From NCBI GenBank assembly GCA_022453515.1, contig JAJNNY010000041.1:248001-312000 (forward strand): a DNA stretch of 64,000 nucleotides, read 5' to 3'. Positions 1-10,002 of the stretch are shown in pieces (within the stretch, counting starts at the first letter, position 1; each line of letters opens with the position of its first letter). The stretch comes from Astrocystis sublimbata. Its lineage: Eukaryota; Ascomycota; Sordariomycetes; Xylariales; Xylariaceae. Made by a program: the position numbers and the translations under genes. Under the pieces are notes generated by a model. That model was given only the letters and a program-made list of their open reading frames with translations. It had not been told where the DNA came from and searched no databases.

Positions 1-977
1 GTTGGTCTGGTTGGCTACATCGAGACCCCCCGCGGTCTGCGATCCCTCACAACAGTCTGGGCCGAACACTTGAGCGACGAGGTCAAACGCCGCTTCTACA
101 AGAACTGGTACAAGAGCAAGAAGAAGGCCTTTACCAAGTATGCCAAGAAGCACTCCGAGAGCAGCGGCAGCTCTTTCACCCGTGAGATCGAGCGCATCAA
201 GAAGTACTGCACCGTCGTCCGTGTGCTCGCCCACACCCAGATCCGCAAGACACCCCTGAAGCAGAAGAAGTCGCACTTGATGGAGATTCAGGTCAACGGT
301 GGGTCCGTCGCCGACAAAGTCTCTTTCGGCCACGGCCTGTTCGAGAAGCCCGTCAGCATCGACTCCATCTTCGAGCAGGATGAGATGATCGACGTCATTG
401 CCGTCACCAAGGGTCACGGTTTCAACGGTGTCACCGCCCGTTGGGGTACCAAGAAGCTGCCGCGCAAGACACACAAGGGTCTCCGCAAGGTTGCTTGTAT
501 CGGTGCCTGGCATCCGTCCCACGTCCAATGGACTGTCGCCCGTGCTGGTCAGATGGGTTACCACCACCGTACATCCGTCAACCACAAGATCTACCGTATT
601 GGCAAGGGCGACGACGAGGGTAACGCCTCGACCGAGCAAGACATCACAAAGAAGACCATCACTCCGTAAGTCAATGCCTGCCTCTCTGTCCGCGTCCTTT
701 CAAGCTAACGAGCAACAATAGCCTCGGTGGCTTCGTCCGCTACGGTGATGTCAAGAACGACTTCGTCATGGTCAAGGGTTCCATCCCTGGTGTCAAGAAG
801 CGAGTTATGACCCTGCGCAAGTCAATGTTCACTCACACCTCAAGAAAGGCGCTGGAGAAGGTACAACTGAAGTGGATCGACACGTCGTCCGAGTTCGGTC
901 ACGGTGCTTTCCAGACACCGGCCGAGAAGAAGCAGTTCTTGGGTACACTCAAGAAGGACCTGGTACAGAGCTCGTAA
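1..977 (+). CDS. RPL3: 60S ribosomal protein L3 (uL3), 3' part
   Basis: Large-subunit ribosomal protein L3, which sits at the peptidyl transferase centre. The reading frame is open from base 1 and the true start lies left of the window. Exons are 1-665 and 722-977, with a 56-bp intron (GTAAGT ... AATAG). The join gives ...[14 protein letters not shown]..., a conserved L3 stretch. About 306 residues are visible; fungal L3 has about 390, so roughly the first 85 are missing. Diagnostic segments are the [23 protein letters not shown] loop (seen in parts around residues 138-160) with the [15 protein letters not shown] segment following, and the basic C-terminus ending KKDLVQSS. Codon use is strongly biased to C-ending codons, as expected of a highly expressed gene. 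Identification is secure; only the 5' end is unknown. Confidence 0.97.
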
Positions 978-1949
978 GGGGGCTTTGTTTTTCCTTGTAT
1001 CTAGTATTTGCATCGGTGTTCTCGGTTCCATTTTTCGGCTGCTGCCATGGGCGTGGTGGTCTCACGGATTGGCATTTGAGCTGCAGCTAATGAGAAAACT
1101 GCATGAATGAAAAAATAGCCCATGATTCCCCCATTTTACCTGCGTGCCAAATTCTTGTGCGTCCAGGGATATGTGACCTTGTGCCCACCTTGGGAGTACG
1201 ACGATAATGTCTCGCCGACCATGCCTAGAACTTGGCTCCATGTCTTCACTTAGGTATCTGTATTCAGCTGAAGTGATGGATGATAGTGGTGTTTTCCCGT
1301 ACATACAGACGGGTATTAGCAATGCAGCGAAACGCCCTTAATTTCACAAGCAAAACAAAAGTGTGACGAATGCTCTGCCTATGTACATAGTAGGTATTTG
1401 ATCAGTCCTAGAGAGCTTTTTCCAATGGTTTTTTTTTCCGACCCATAGCTTAGGTAGCCTAGAATTTCCCAGGCCCATGTGGGGGTAGGTTAAGGTAGGT
1501 AGCCTCCAATATATGTGAAGATGGGATGTTGAGGAATGAGGTATGATGTAACTACTACCTGGGGCATCCACCTACCTACACCGACGTCAGCAACGCAGTA
1601 CAGGACAGGTGATAGGTACATCATAGCTTGGAAGGATCAAGGCCGCCAGTGCGGGTGTCTGATTTGCTACCTACATGTACCTACCTCGCCTCCCTGCCCA
1701 TCCGATTTAGATCCAATGTCACCTCAATTAATCCGATGTGTTAGATGCGTCACTGCTGCAAAACAGCTCCAGCTGCACCCAATACGACACCTTCCACGGC
1801 AAAGCTTAAGCCTACCTACAGTCAGCCTAGTGTGCTCTTGCACGCAACTTCGCGCCTTGCCCACCCCAAGAGGCTCACTGGTCCCCCAACGCCTCCATTT
1901 ACCTCGCTCATTCCGTTCTCACAACTTTGCCACCACCTCAGCAGCAAAC
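978..1949. other. spacer between RPL3 and a small conserved gene
   Basis: About 970 bp without a convincing gene. It must contain the RPL3 3' UTR and the promoter and 5' UTR of the next gene. Several GTAGGTA/TACCTAC motifs occur at 1480-1690. The long frame crossing 1536-1949 has no start context or composition of a gene and is simply open upstream of the ATG at 1950. Confidence 0.5.
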
Positions 1950-2548
1950 ATGGCATCCGACGAAGACTACATGGCGTTCCTTGACAAAGCCAACCAGGAC
2001 CCGAGCGAGGGCCGCGCCAAGACCCAAGGCAAGGGCAATGACGAGTTCAAGGCGACAGACGAAGGGACCAAGGTCCCTGCTGCAATCCAGAAAGCCATAA
2101 AAGACGCCTTCTACGTGAGCGATGCCGACGAACCCTTTGTGCCGGTGTGTCTAGCCTGGGACGAGGCAGGCAAGGGACTGCCAGACGAGGGTATGGCTCT
2201 ATCCCGCGCAGTCATCTACCACACTCTCATTTCAATGGAGACCACTACGACTGTTGGTCGCCCAGATTGCTAACGGATGCTTGCTGTTCAGAGGAATTCA
2301 CGACGTTAATACATCACCCCGCACCCCCGAAAGCAGAGATCGAAATACGAGACCCGGCCGACTGGGACACGCGAGGGCAATACAAAGAGATCATCGATGC
2401 GGTTACGCAGGCTGGTAAGGGGAATGATGTGCGGGTCTACAGGGTCGCAAAGGGAGGCGTCAGGGTTGAGTATTGGGTGGTCACAACGGACGGCAAGGGC
2501 ACGGATGCGAAGCTGGTCGGCGCGAAGGCGTTGGCAGTGGAGAGTTAG
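1950..2548 (+). CDS. small conserved fungal protein of unknown function
   Basis: Predicted 165-residue soluble acidic protein. Exons are 1950-2190 and 2292-2548, with a 101-bp intron (GTATGG ... TTCAG). The start ATG at 1950 has a favourable context (AACATGG) and begins MASDEDYMAFLDK. The junction reads ...GLPDE-EEFTTLIHHP.... The second exon has alternating beta-like segments (VRVYRVAKGG, VRVEYWVVTTDG) and ends GAKALAVES. No signal peptide, membrane helix or known catalytic motif is visible. I do not recognise a characterised family; the exon structure, in-phase splice and coding-like composition support a real gene, but function is unknown. Confidence 0.75.
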
Positions 2549-2881
2549 CTAGCTGGCCACGGACTAGTTACTTTCTTTACACTCGTAATTTGAAGGGCCC
2601 GAAAAAGAGTCATGTAGTCTTGCTTAGTCTGTTGGTGCTTTCTGTTAAATGCTCAACACGATCTGGCTGTTGACTACCTACTAATAAATACACTTACACA
2701 CAACCCACCTAGTAAGGAAGCGAGCGAGCGGGGCGTTCCTGGCTCGGTTCTCTGACAGTTTGCGATCAGGAATGTGCACTGTGGGCTTGCGCAACAAGAC
2801 CTCTCCGAAGTACTGTGTAGATGGACACCGATTACTGTATGATGGCTCATAGCTGCCCCGCGTTCCGCAGCTCGGAGCACT

Positions 2882-2929
2882 TGCCTACCTACCTAGGTAC
2901 CTAGGTAATTACCTAGGTAGTAGGAGGTA
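2882..2929. repeat. cluster of palindromic TACCTAGGTA motifs
   Basis: Three overlapping or adjacent copies of the 10-bp perfect palindrome TACCTAGGTA with TAGGTAG flanks. The same motif recurs in most spacers of the window and was not noticed in coding exons. Confidence 0.8.
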
Positions 2930-3021
2930 GCTGGCATTGGACTCACTTCTGAAAGCAAGCGACCATACCTAACCTCATTTGAAGCTCTCGGGAACGACGG
3001 GATTGAAGCTGCCGCTGCAGG

Positions 3022-3028
3022 TGAGTCA
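3022..3028. promoter_or_regulatory. CPC1/Gcn4-type element TGAGTCA upstream of TRP2
   Basis: Exact TGASTCA heptamer 183 bp upstream of the TRP2 start codon. This is the binding consensus of the bZIP regulators Gcn4/CPC1/CpcA, which induce amino-acid biosynthesis on starvation. Identical consensus sites precede ILV6 and ARG3 in the same window. Confidence 0.6.
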
Positions 3029-3210
3029 ATAGACACGACAAGGGCCGTATAATAGGTAGTATCGACGATCTTGCCCAGGACGCCAAATACGCCTTCCGCA
3101 CAACCATTCCACGCAATTGAGTTCGCATACCCGGCTTTCTAGTTACACGCGACCCGTGACATCTATCTATCTAGCATTCACAACCATATGATAGATATTA
3201 TCCAACAGCC

Positions 3211-5008
3211 ATGGCCCAAGCAGTATGAACCACAACACCCCACTCCCAGATTTCCTATTAGATCCAAGATCCCCTATGAGACCATCCACCAATATCCTCC
3301 AGCATCTCAGCAGAGATTACGCATAGAGACAGAGACAGAGACATGGCTGAGCTGACGATCCCTGCGTTTCCGACAGGATGTCGTACTGCCGACGCTTGAA
3401 ACGGTCCAGGACCTGCTCTCCCAGCCGCCACCGCCCAATGCCAAAAAAGCCAACATCGTCCCTCTATACGGCCAGATATCCGCTGATCTGATAACGCCCT
3501 CGGCCGCCTACCTGAAGGTGTCGTCCCACTCCAAGTCCGACTTCTCCTTCCTCTACGAGAGCGCTGCGACTGAGCGGGTTGGCCGGTATAGCTTTGTCGG
3601 CGCCGGGCCGCGGAACATCATTGCCACCGGAGAGGGCCATGGCGAGTCTGTAGATCCGCTGCCGGCGCTGGAGAGGGAGCTCGCCGAACGAGTGGTCCTC
3701 GAGGTACCTGATCTCAGGCTGCCCCCTCTGACTGGCGGTGCGATCGGCTACGTTGGCTATGACTGCGTGCGCTACTTCGAGCCCAAGACGGCCAGGCCGA
3801 TGAAGGATCCGCTCAAGATCCCCGAATCGCTGTTCATGCTCTTCGACACCATTGTCGCCTTCGACAGCTTCTTCGGCGTTGTCAAGGTCATCACGTATCT
3901 CAACATCCCCGACGACCTCGCCTCCTTGCCCGCCGAGTACGAGAAGGCCACCGCCGTCATCCGCAACCTCATTGATGTTCTTATCTCGCCCGAGATACCC
4001 ATACCTGAACAGCAGCCCATCAAACTCGGCCAGGAATACACATCCAACATAGGCCAGGCAGGATACGAGAACCATGTCGCCGAACTCAAGAAGCACATTG
4101 TTGTAGGTGACATCATCCAGGCCGTCCCGTCGCAACGCTTCGCGCGCCCGACCTCGCTACACCCTTTCAACATATACCGCCACCTACGCACCGTCAACCC
4201 GTCGCCCTATCTCTTCTACGTCAACTGCAAGGACTTCCAGATCGTGGGTGCCTCGCCCGAACTGCTGGTGAAGGAGGAAGACGGCCGCATCATTACACAC
4301 CCCATTGCCGGGACGGTGAAGCGCGGCAAGAGCCCAGAGGATGACGACCGGCTCGCCGACGAGCTACGGTCCTCGCTCAAGGACCGCGCCGAGCACGTCA
4401 TGCTAGTCGACCTCGCGCGGAATGACATGAATCGCGTGTGCGACCCACTCACAACGCGCGTCGACCGCCTCATGGTCGTCGAGAAGTTCAGTCACGTCCA
4501 GCACCTTGTCTCGCAGGTGTCGGGTGTTCTGCGCCCGGGCCAGTCCCGCTTCGACGCATTCCGCTCCATATTCCCCGCCGGCACCGTCTCTGGCGCGCCC
4601 AAGGTCCGGGCCATGGAGTTGATTGCCGAGCTCGAGCAGGAAAAGAGGGGCGTCTATGCAGGCGCCGTGGGCTATTTCGGGTACAGCAGCGTAGACGTCA
4701 AGGGCAACGAAAAGGATGGCGCCATGGATACTTGTATAGCGCTGCGTACGATGATGGTCAAGGACGGTGTTGCGTATCTGCAAGCTGGTAAGTGGCATCC
4801 CATCACTCCCATTGACCAACTCGTTCATTTTATGACGTCGAGTTGGCATCGTGTGACTCAGGCTGATAATTTGGTAGGTGGCGGCATCGTCTTCGATTCG
4901 GACGGGTACGAGGAGTGGGTGGAGACCATGAACAAGCTGGGCGCGAACATGCACTGCATCACGTCGGCGGAGAATCTGTACGCGAGACGGCAGCAATCGC
5001 AAGCATAG
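3211..5008 (+). CDS. TRP2: anthranilate synthase component I
   Basis: Converts chorismate plus glutamine-derived ammonia to anthranilate, the first committed step of tryptophan synthesis, as partner of the glutamine amidotransferase subunit. Exons are 3211-3222, 3377-4787 and 4878-5008, giving 517 residues. The first coding exon is only 12 nt (MAQA) and ends at a GTATGA donor; the acceptor GACAG at 3376 joins in phase to DVVLPTLETVQ. The ATG at 3343 hits a stop and is intronic. The N-terminal regulatory domain shows PLYGQISADL and SFLYESA; the chorismate-binding domain has GASPELL, HPIAGTVKRG, DLARNDMNRVC, FPAGTVSGAPK and GAVGYFG. The second intron is 90 bp, a multiple of three without stops, so the frame reads through it; removal restores the family sequence LQAGGGIVFDSD. 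A TGAGTCA element lies upstream. Confidence 0.96.
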
Positions 5009-5531
5009 ATTTCCGGGTCGAATGTTTCCTGGTCTGGTTATCGCTCTGTAAAACTTCTATGGATGTCAAAGCGCTAGAGTTGATATAGAATTTTTTTCTT
5101 GCAATATCTCTCGCCCGCAATATCACAACATCTGCATGCTCCTTACAAATGGACATTTTCGAGATTAAAGTACTGTGGAGGTGGATAGTACTTCAAACAG
5201 TATTGAACATAAAATGTATAGAAAGGTAAACTGATATGTGTTGTGTCCTGACTTGTTGTATGGTTTCGTATGCGAAGTTACAGTCATGTCCAGGGACAGT
5301 TAGTTAGATCTGCCGTCGCCCCCGACTCGGCAGGTTCCTGCACCGTCGTCTGTCTTGACAACCCCATTGGACAGCGTGTTTGAGGGCGCAAAGGCCGATA
5401 TGAATTATACTGATTAGATTTATACATGTATATATAGCGGGATGTATACTGTATACGCAACTCTTCCTTGCGAGGCTCGAAGCCGGGTATTAGGAGAATG
5501 AGTATTATGATTATGGGATGAGGTGCCGTCT
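5009..5531. other. spacer between convergent TRP2 and the small membrane-protein gene
   Basis: AT-rich 3' flanks of two convergent genes; no open frame of coding character seen. Confidence 0.5.
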
Positions 5532-5753
5532 TTACGGCACGGATTTGCAGTTCTTCTCGCTCAGCGGCCCTCGCCGCCCTCGGATCTTCTCCATGACGAC
5601 TTTCGTATCGACCCTGGACGGCTCGCCGTCGCGCGTGGTGAGGTAGAACGTCAGACCCAGGATGAGGAGGAGCACGGCGACCCAGAGCATGACGATGCGA
5701 GCGGACCGTTTCGGCCGCGGGCCGTAGGGCGAGAACCTAGGCATTCTGGGCAT
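5532..5753 (-). CDS. small single-pass membrane protein, unknown function
   Basis: Predicted 73 residues starting at the ATG at 5753 (MPRMPRFSPYGPRPKRS). The frame is open further upstream without an ATG, so this start is chosen by default and an upstream exon is possible. A basic N-terminus precedes one strong transmembrane helix at about residues 20-38 (IVMLWVAVLLLILGLTFYL), followed by a charged tail with KVVMEKIRGRRG. The positive-inside rule suggests that the N-terminus faces the cytosol. I do not recognise a family. The gene is convergent with TRP2. Support rests on the open frame and the clear hydrophobic segment; a composition accident cannot be excluded. Confidence 0.5.
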   Translation of the reverse strand: MPRMPRFSPYGPRPKRSARIVMLWVAVLLLILGLTFYLTTRDGEPSRVDTKVVMEKIRGRRGPLSEKNCKSVP

Positions 5754-6542
5754 GCGCTCTTCTCGGTCGTTGGAATGATAGCGATGGAATTGAACTGCTG
5801 CGCGTTGCGGTCGAGGGTAGGCTTTGGATTTCGCAAAAGGGAGTTGGGTTGGTTCGTGTTTAATTGCGTCGGGGTACAAGACTCAATTCAAATGATTGTA
5901 TTGCATGTCGCGGCCTTTTGTCTTGATGAAATGGACCTTTTGATGCTGAGGGAGATGGAGAACAGGCATGACAGCTCGACAGGGTGCTGCTCAACTCAGT
6001 CAGGCGCGTGTAACGTTATTGAGCTTAGTCATTGCCGAGGCGTTGGTCCCTACATGTACACCTGGGCAGTGCATGTACTATGTAGATTGCAGCTTCCCAC
6101 GTGGAGAGTACCATAAATCAGACTTTCCCCAGATCCCTGTGCAGGTGGTCAATTATGGAGACAGACACCACCTGGGCATCAACCTTGACCTCGGAGTGGT
6201 TGGGACCGGCCCGGACCGGTTGAGACGTGAAGACATTGAGACATTACTTTTTGTAGATAGAAGCTTGCCACGGACCGGCCCATGAGCTCCTATCCATTGG
6301 GCGGTGCATCTAACAACATGACGTCAGTGAAACATTGCGACGCGTCGATCCGCGCCGCAGATTGCCTACTTGGCTGAATGACATGACTATCATCATAACC
6401 TTGTCTTCTCCTAACAATCTTTGAGAAGTAGAAGAAAAGAGTCATCATGGTCTGACACTCACATCGAGAACTTCATCCATCGCGACAAGCTGACGCTGAG
6501 AATACCCAAGTTTGTGAATTACATCACCAACCAACCAACACC
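5754..6542. other. spacer with divergent promoters
   Basis: Contains the upstream regions of the small membrane-protein gene (minus) and of the unknown gene at 6543 (plus). A consensus CRE octamer lies at 6319-6326. No further gene seen. Confidence 0.5.
6319..6326. promoter_or_regulatory. CRE-like palindrome TGACGTCA
   Basis: Perfect ATF/CREB octamer 217 bp upstream of the start codon at 6543. It could serve that gene or the divergent small membrane-protein gene. Confidence 0.4.
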
Positions 6543-7932
6543 ATGCCGCCAAAGCGCAAATCCACCGGCTCCGAACCCGCCGGCAAGAAAGCCAAGGCCA
6601 GCGGCTCTGCTGCTGCTGCTTCTTCTTCTTCTTCTTCTTCTTCTTCCTCCAAACCTGCAGTGCTAGATTACAAACCGCCGCGCAGCGCGCGCTGGGAAAA
6701 GGTGTCCGCCTCCGCGAATCTCGAGACCGACTACCGGATGGTGTGGAGGGACGAGAAGAAGGCGTACCGGTACATCACCCTTTGCAAAGCGTGGTATGCC
6801 AAAGACTACGAGTCGGAGGAGGAGTCCGCGCGCGGCCCGCACGCCGGCAAATACTCCGACCCGGACGTCGAGGGCGCGGGCGACGAATACGACGAAGACT
6901 CGTCCAAGCGGACGGCCCCGCGCTGCGGCAAGGAGAATTGCGTCTGCTTCAAGGCGGTGCCGGCCAAGAGCAACCCGGAACACCCCTGGGTCGTCTCCTG
7001 GGCCGGCTTCTCCATGTTCAACACCTTGTTCACGCACAGCATGCTTCGCAATCCCGATTACTTCTCCATGTACACGTTCAACGACCATGCTGGGTACGGT
7101 TCGCTCGAGATATTGCAGAACCTGTTGCTCGACTTCGAGGCCGCGGCGAAGGAGGGGCGCGGAGATGGCTGGAGGGAGCAGTGGGCCGTGTGCGAGTGCG
7201 CGGCGCATTGGATTCTGCATCAGGAGGGGGGTCAATTCACACAGTATGTTGTATATATATATATTCTTTCTTCCCTTCTGACGCTTCTTTTACTCGTCTT
7301 TCATCACTCGTTCCCCATCCTCTCCCCTCTCCAAAAGACGTTCCGGCTAACGAATGCCCAGGATCGACGACGGCGAGGCCGTCCTCGAGACCCTCCGTCT
7401 CATCGGGCGCATGTTCCTCGCCATGCTGGCGCAGCTCGACGCGATGTCCCTTCTTGGCGACACGACGGTGGTGAAAAGCTTGGGCTGCACCATGGCCATG
7501 TACATGGACCTAGCGTCTGAGTTTCGGAAGACCAACGCGCTCGACGACGCACCCCGCGAAACAACCGCTGCGAAAGCCAAGAAGCTGCAGCCGGACTACT
7601 TCGAGGACGCGGTTCTGGCCTACGCCAACAAGCGCGGCATCACCCTCCGCGGGCCCGAGGATATCGAGGACATCAAGGCCGAGGCCGAGCCCCTAGCTGG
7701 TAAAATCGAGCTGCCTGCCGCCGGGGCGAAGGACCCCTGGGGTTTCAAGTCGGAGCTGACCAAGTACAAGAAGACGAATGGCGGGCTGATTGGTGGCGAC
7801 AAGTATGATGTGACCACAATGACGTCTGCGGAGCGGAAGGCGAAGTCATTCGAGAAGAAAGATCCTATCGACAAGAAGATGCAGGATGCGATTAAGGAGG
7901 GACTGGTCATGACCATGGCCAGAGCCGGCTGA
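6543..7932 (+). CDS. conserved fungal protein of unknown function, Ser/Ala-repeat N-terminus
   Basis: Exons are 6543-7243 and 7362-7932; the 118-bp intron runs GTATGT ... CCCAG and the junction reads ...GGQFTQ-IDDGEAV.... The product has 423 residues. The N-terminus is basic and lysine-rich (PPKRKSTG, GKKAKA), like a nuclear localisation signal, followed by an alanine/serine run encoded by a GCT/TCT triplet array. The middle carries a tryptophan-rich stretch, a cysteine group CGKENCVC and a helical acidic part. The C-terminus is charged, with DPWGFKSELTKYKK and many lysines. No enzymatic motif is recognised. The ATG has good context (ACACCATGC). Nuclear location is inference from the basic segments only. 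Confidence 0.8.
6606..6648 (+). repeat. GCT/TCT trinucleotide microsatellite inside a CDS
   Basis: Four GCT then about nine TCT/TCC triplets in frame, encoding the Ala-Ser tract of the preceding gene. Such arrays change length by slippage, so tract length may vary between strains. Confidence 0.85.
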
Positions 7933-8255
7933 TCGTGACGGCAGTTGTGCGATAAAAAGCGTGTACGTGGTGTACTGGGAAAGGTTATATGTTAATATTG
8001 TATCAGTGGCTACTTTACTGTATTATATGGCTGTGAGGAGATGTATCACTCAAAGGATACTGCTGGTCTGTATCAATCATGTGTAAAGGTATACGAAGGT
8101 GGAAGGAAAGAAAAGGGGCAACCTAGCTGTGATATATGAAAAGTTGAATTCTTCAAGAAAATGTCACATATGGAACTTGTTCTTTTGTGAAAGCAGGGGT
8201 GGATATCTGAACCCTGTTTTCTCTTCCTATGCTATCAATGTAGTCTATACCAAGC
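7933..8255. other. 3' flanks of two convergent genes
   Basis: AT-rich spacer of about 320 bp; nothing recognised beyond 3' UTR sequence. Confidence 0.5.
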
Positions 8256-9377
8256 TTATGCTCGCAGCAAATGACAGATGCCCAAGACAAAGATACAGAA
8301 GAGCGCATCGTTCCGTACAGTGGTGAAGATGTGCGCATATCGGAGGGCGTGACGCGAGTAGCGCCTGACGGGATCCGGCAGCATGCCCGAGACGGTCCAG
8401 GTCCAGCCCGACGGCGTGAAGCCGGCTCCTCGTTCGATCATGTAGCGCGACGTCAGCAACACGGTCTCGACGCTCGTGAAGACGTAGAAGAACCATACGC
8501 GGGCCTGGTCGAGGTTCTGCGCACCCAGCAGACCCGTGCCCTGCAAGTCATCCGTGTCCCGCTCGATCTTGGTGCCCGTGAAGGTCGTGGACAGCGCCAC
8601 GTAGATGCCGAGCCCGAGAGCGAAGATGGCGTGGAGAACCCGCCACAGGTTGAATTTCTTGTCCTGCTCGGTCTGTTGGCCCTGCTGCTGCTGCATCGGG
8701 TTGGGACCGCCGCCAGCCATACCGCCGAGGAGACTCTCGAGCCCGGTGCCGGCGAAGGGGTTGGCGCCTCCAGGGCCGCCGGCTCCGGGCATGCCGCCGG
8801 CCATCATCTTCTGCAGCATCTGCATCATGGGGTCCTCGCTCATGCCCTCCATGCCCTCCATGCCGGGCGCAGGCGCAGGCGAGCCGCGGGGTGGTGGGGC
8901 TCCGGCGGCGGCGGGGTCGAAGCCGAGCATCATCTGGCGGAGCTGTGCTTCGGAGAGGTTGGAGGGGTCATTCTGGGACATGCGGGCTGTCGACTGCGGG
9001 GCGTAGAAATGCTGGGAGATGTCGACCTCGTCGGGGTCGGCATGGATATCGGAAGCGGCAGCGGCGGTGGCAGGTGTGATAGTAGGCTTCGGCAGCGAGA
9101 GAGGGTCGGCGCTTGCTGGTGTGGGCGTCGCTGCTGGCGAAGAGGAGGGCGATTCTGTTGGCAGCGCTGGTGAGACGTGACGAGGATTCGCCCGGTTCAC
9201 GAAGGGCAGTGGATGGGCAATGTGCGGACCTTTGGGCATGCCGCCGCCTAAGCCTGTGATCCTGTCGAGTCTCGAAGCCCCGCCGGCCTTGATCTTGGCT
9301 TCGCGGCGTTGTTTACGCAGGCGAACCTGGTCGGCAGCGCGAGCGGCAGCGGCGTCTTCGGATACGGCTTCAGTCAT
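8256..9377 (-). CDS. GET2: Get2-like subunit of the tail-anchored protein insertion receptor
   Basis: Single exon, 373 residues. In the GET pathway, Get1-Get2 in the ER membrane receive tail-anchored proteins from the Get3 ATPase. The N-terminal cytosolic part has the basic patch RLRKQRREAK (residues 19-28), which matches the Get3-docking motif of Get2/CAML proteins, followed by the family-like sequence ASRLDRITGLGG. A long Pro/Ala/Met/Gly-rich linker occupies about residues 50-235. Three hydrophobic helices follow at about 244-265, 293-311 and 354-372, the usual Get2 topology. The protein ends directly after the last helix. Start at 9377 follows a short upstream leader. The assignment rests on topology and the basic motif; overall Get2 sequences are poorly conserved. 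Confidence 0.8.
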   Translation of the reverse strand: MTEAVSEDAAAARAADQVRLRKQRREAKIKAGGASRLDRITGLGGGMPKGPHIAHPLPFVNRANPRHVSPALPTESPSSSPAATPTPASADPLSLPKPTITPATAAAASDIHADPDEVDISQHFYAPQSTARMSQNDPSNLSEAQLRQMMLGFDPAAAGAPPPRGSPAPAPGMEGMEGMSEDPMMQMLQKMMAGGMPGAGGPGGANPFAGTGLESLLGGMAGGGPNPMQQQQGQQTEQDKKFNLWRVLHAIFALGLGIYVALSTTFTGTKIERDTDDLQGTGLLGAQNLDQARVWFFYVFTSVETVLLTSRYMIERGAGFTPSGWTWTVSGMLPDPVRRYSRHALRYAHIFTTVRNDALFCIFVLGICHLLRA

Positions 9378-10002
9378 GGTGGATTCGGCTGTGGAGAATG
9401 GAGAATGGAGAATGTGAGGACGGTACCGATAGTAGTAGTCGGAGCTGAGTGAAAGTTGGTAGAAGATGTAGCGAAATAGGTCAATACCTAATGGTGGGTG
9501 GAAGGCAGTAAGATGTTATGAGTGCGGGTGTGACAACGCACCAGCATCAATGACAGCTAAGACAATTACGACAGACACCTGGGCAGCGGCAGCTCCGACA
9601 TTCCAATTCTGACAGGGCTGCAGCCCGCCAGCAGCGATGCGACCAGTGGTGTCCATGTGGGGTTCGATCCTTAGGTAGCAGGGGTTCGATCGTTGCCGTT
9701 GGGGAGCCCGCCGAGCCCGCTATCTACCTACATTAGGGACCTAGATAGGTACATCTAGGCAACTACCTCCAAAGGTAGCAGATACCACCATGGGTAGGTA
9801 CTAGGTAGGTACCTGGAGGAAAAGGCCGAAAAAAATAAAGAAAAAAATATTGTCACATGCATTGCAACAGCCCGCGCCTGCCAAACTCTTCCACTTCCCG
9901 AGCAGAACTCGTGCATAACCCACCACATCACCCTACGAGGTACTCCCTTAGGTACTCCTCCATCAACTTTGCAACCCTCTGTTGTCTTTCTACTCAGAGA
10001 CG
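9378..10002. other. divergent promoter region of GET2-like and GEP3-like genes
   Basis: Intergenic, with TAGGTA/TACCTA motifs between 9721 and 9812. A GGTTCGATC string at about 9660-9690 resembles a tRNA B box, but no acceptor or anticodon arm can be folded. Confidence 0.5.
9721..9812. repeat. cluster of TAGGTA/TACCTA half-palindromes
   Basis: Several ACCTA and TAGGT half sites close together in both orientations; member of the dispersed TACCTAGGTA family. Confidence 0.6.

Larger units (their letters stand above)
2549..3210. other. spacer and TRP2 promoter with palindrome cluster
   Basis: Intergenic. Holds a dense TACCTAGGTA cluster at 2882-2929 and a CPC1/Gcn4-type site at 3022-3028. Short open frames on the minus strand have no coding character. 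Confidence 0.5.

Noticed and set aside
3343..3400. ATG at 3343 as start of TRP2
   Set aside because: It reaches a TGA within 19 codons in its own frame and lies inside the intron, next to a CTGAC branch-like site.
4403..5002. 199-codon minus-strand frame
   Set aside because: Antisense shadow of TRP2 exons, produced by their high GC at third positions.
8271..9173. 300-codon open frame on the plus strand
   Set aside because: It is the antisense shadow of the Get2-like gene, which has real membrane helices and a basic Get3-docking patch.
9640..9700. GGTTCGATC strings resembling a tRNA B box
   Set aside because: The box is one base short of GGTTCGANTCC and no D arm, anticodon arm or acceptor pairing can be placed around it.
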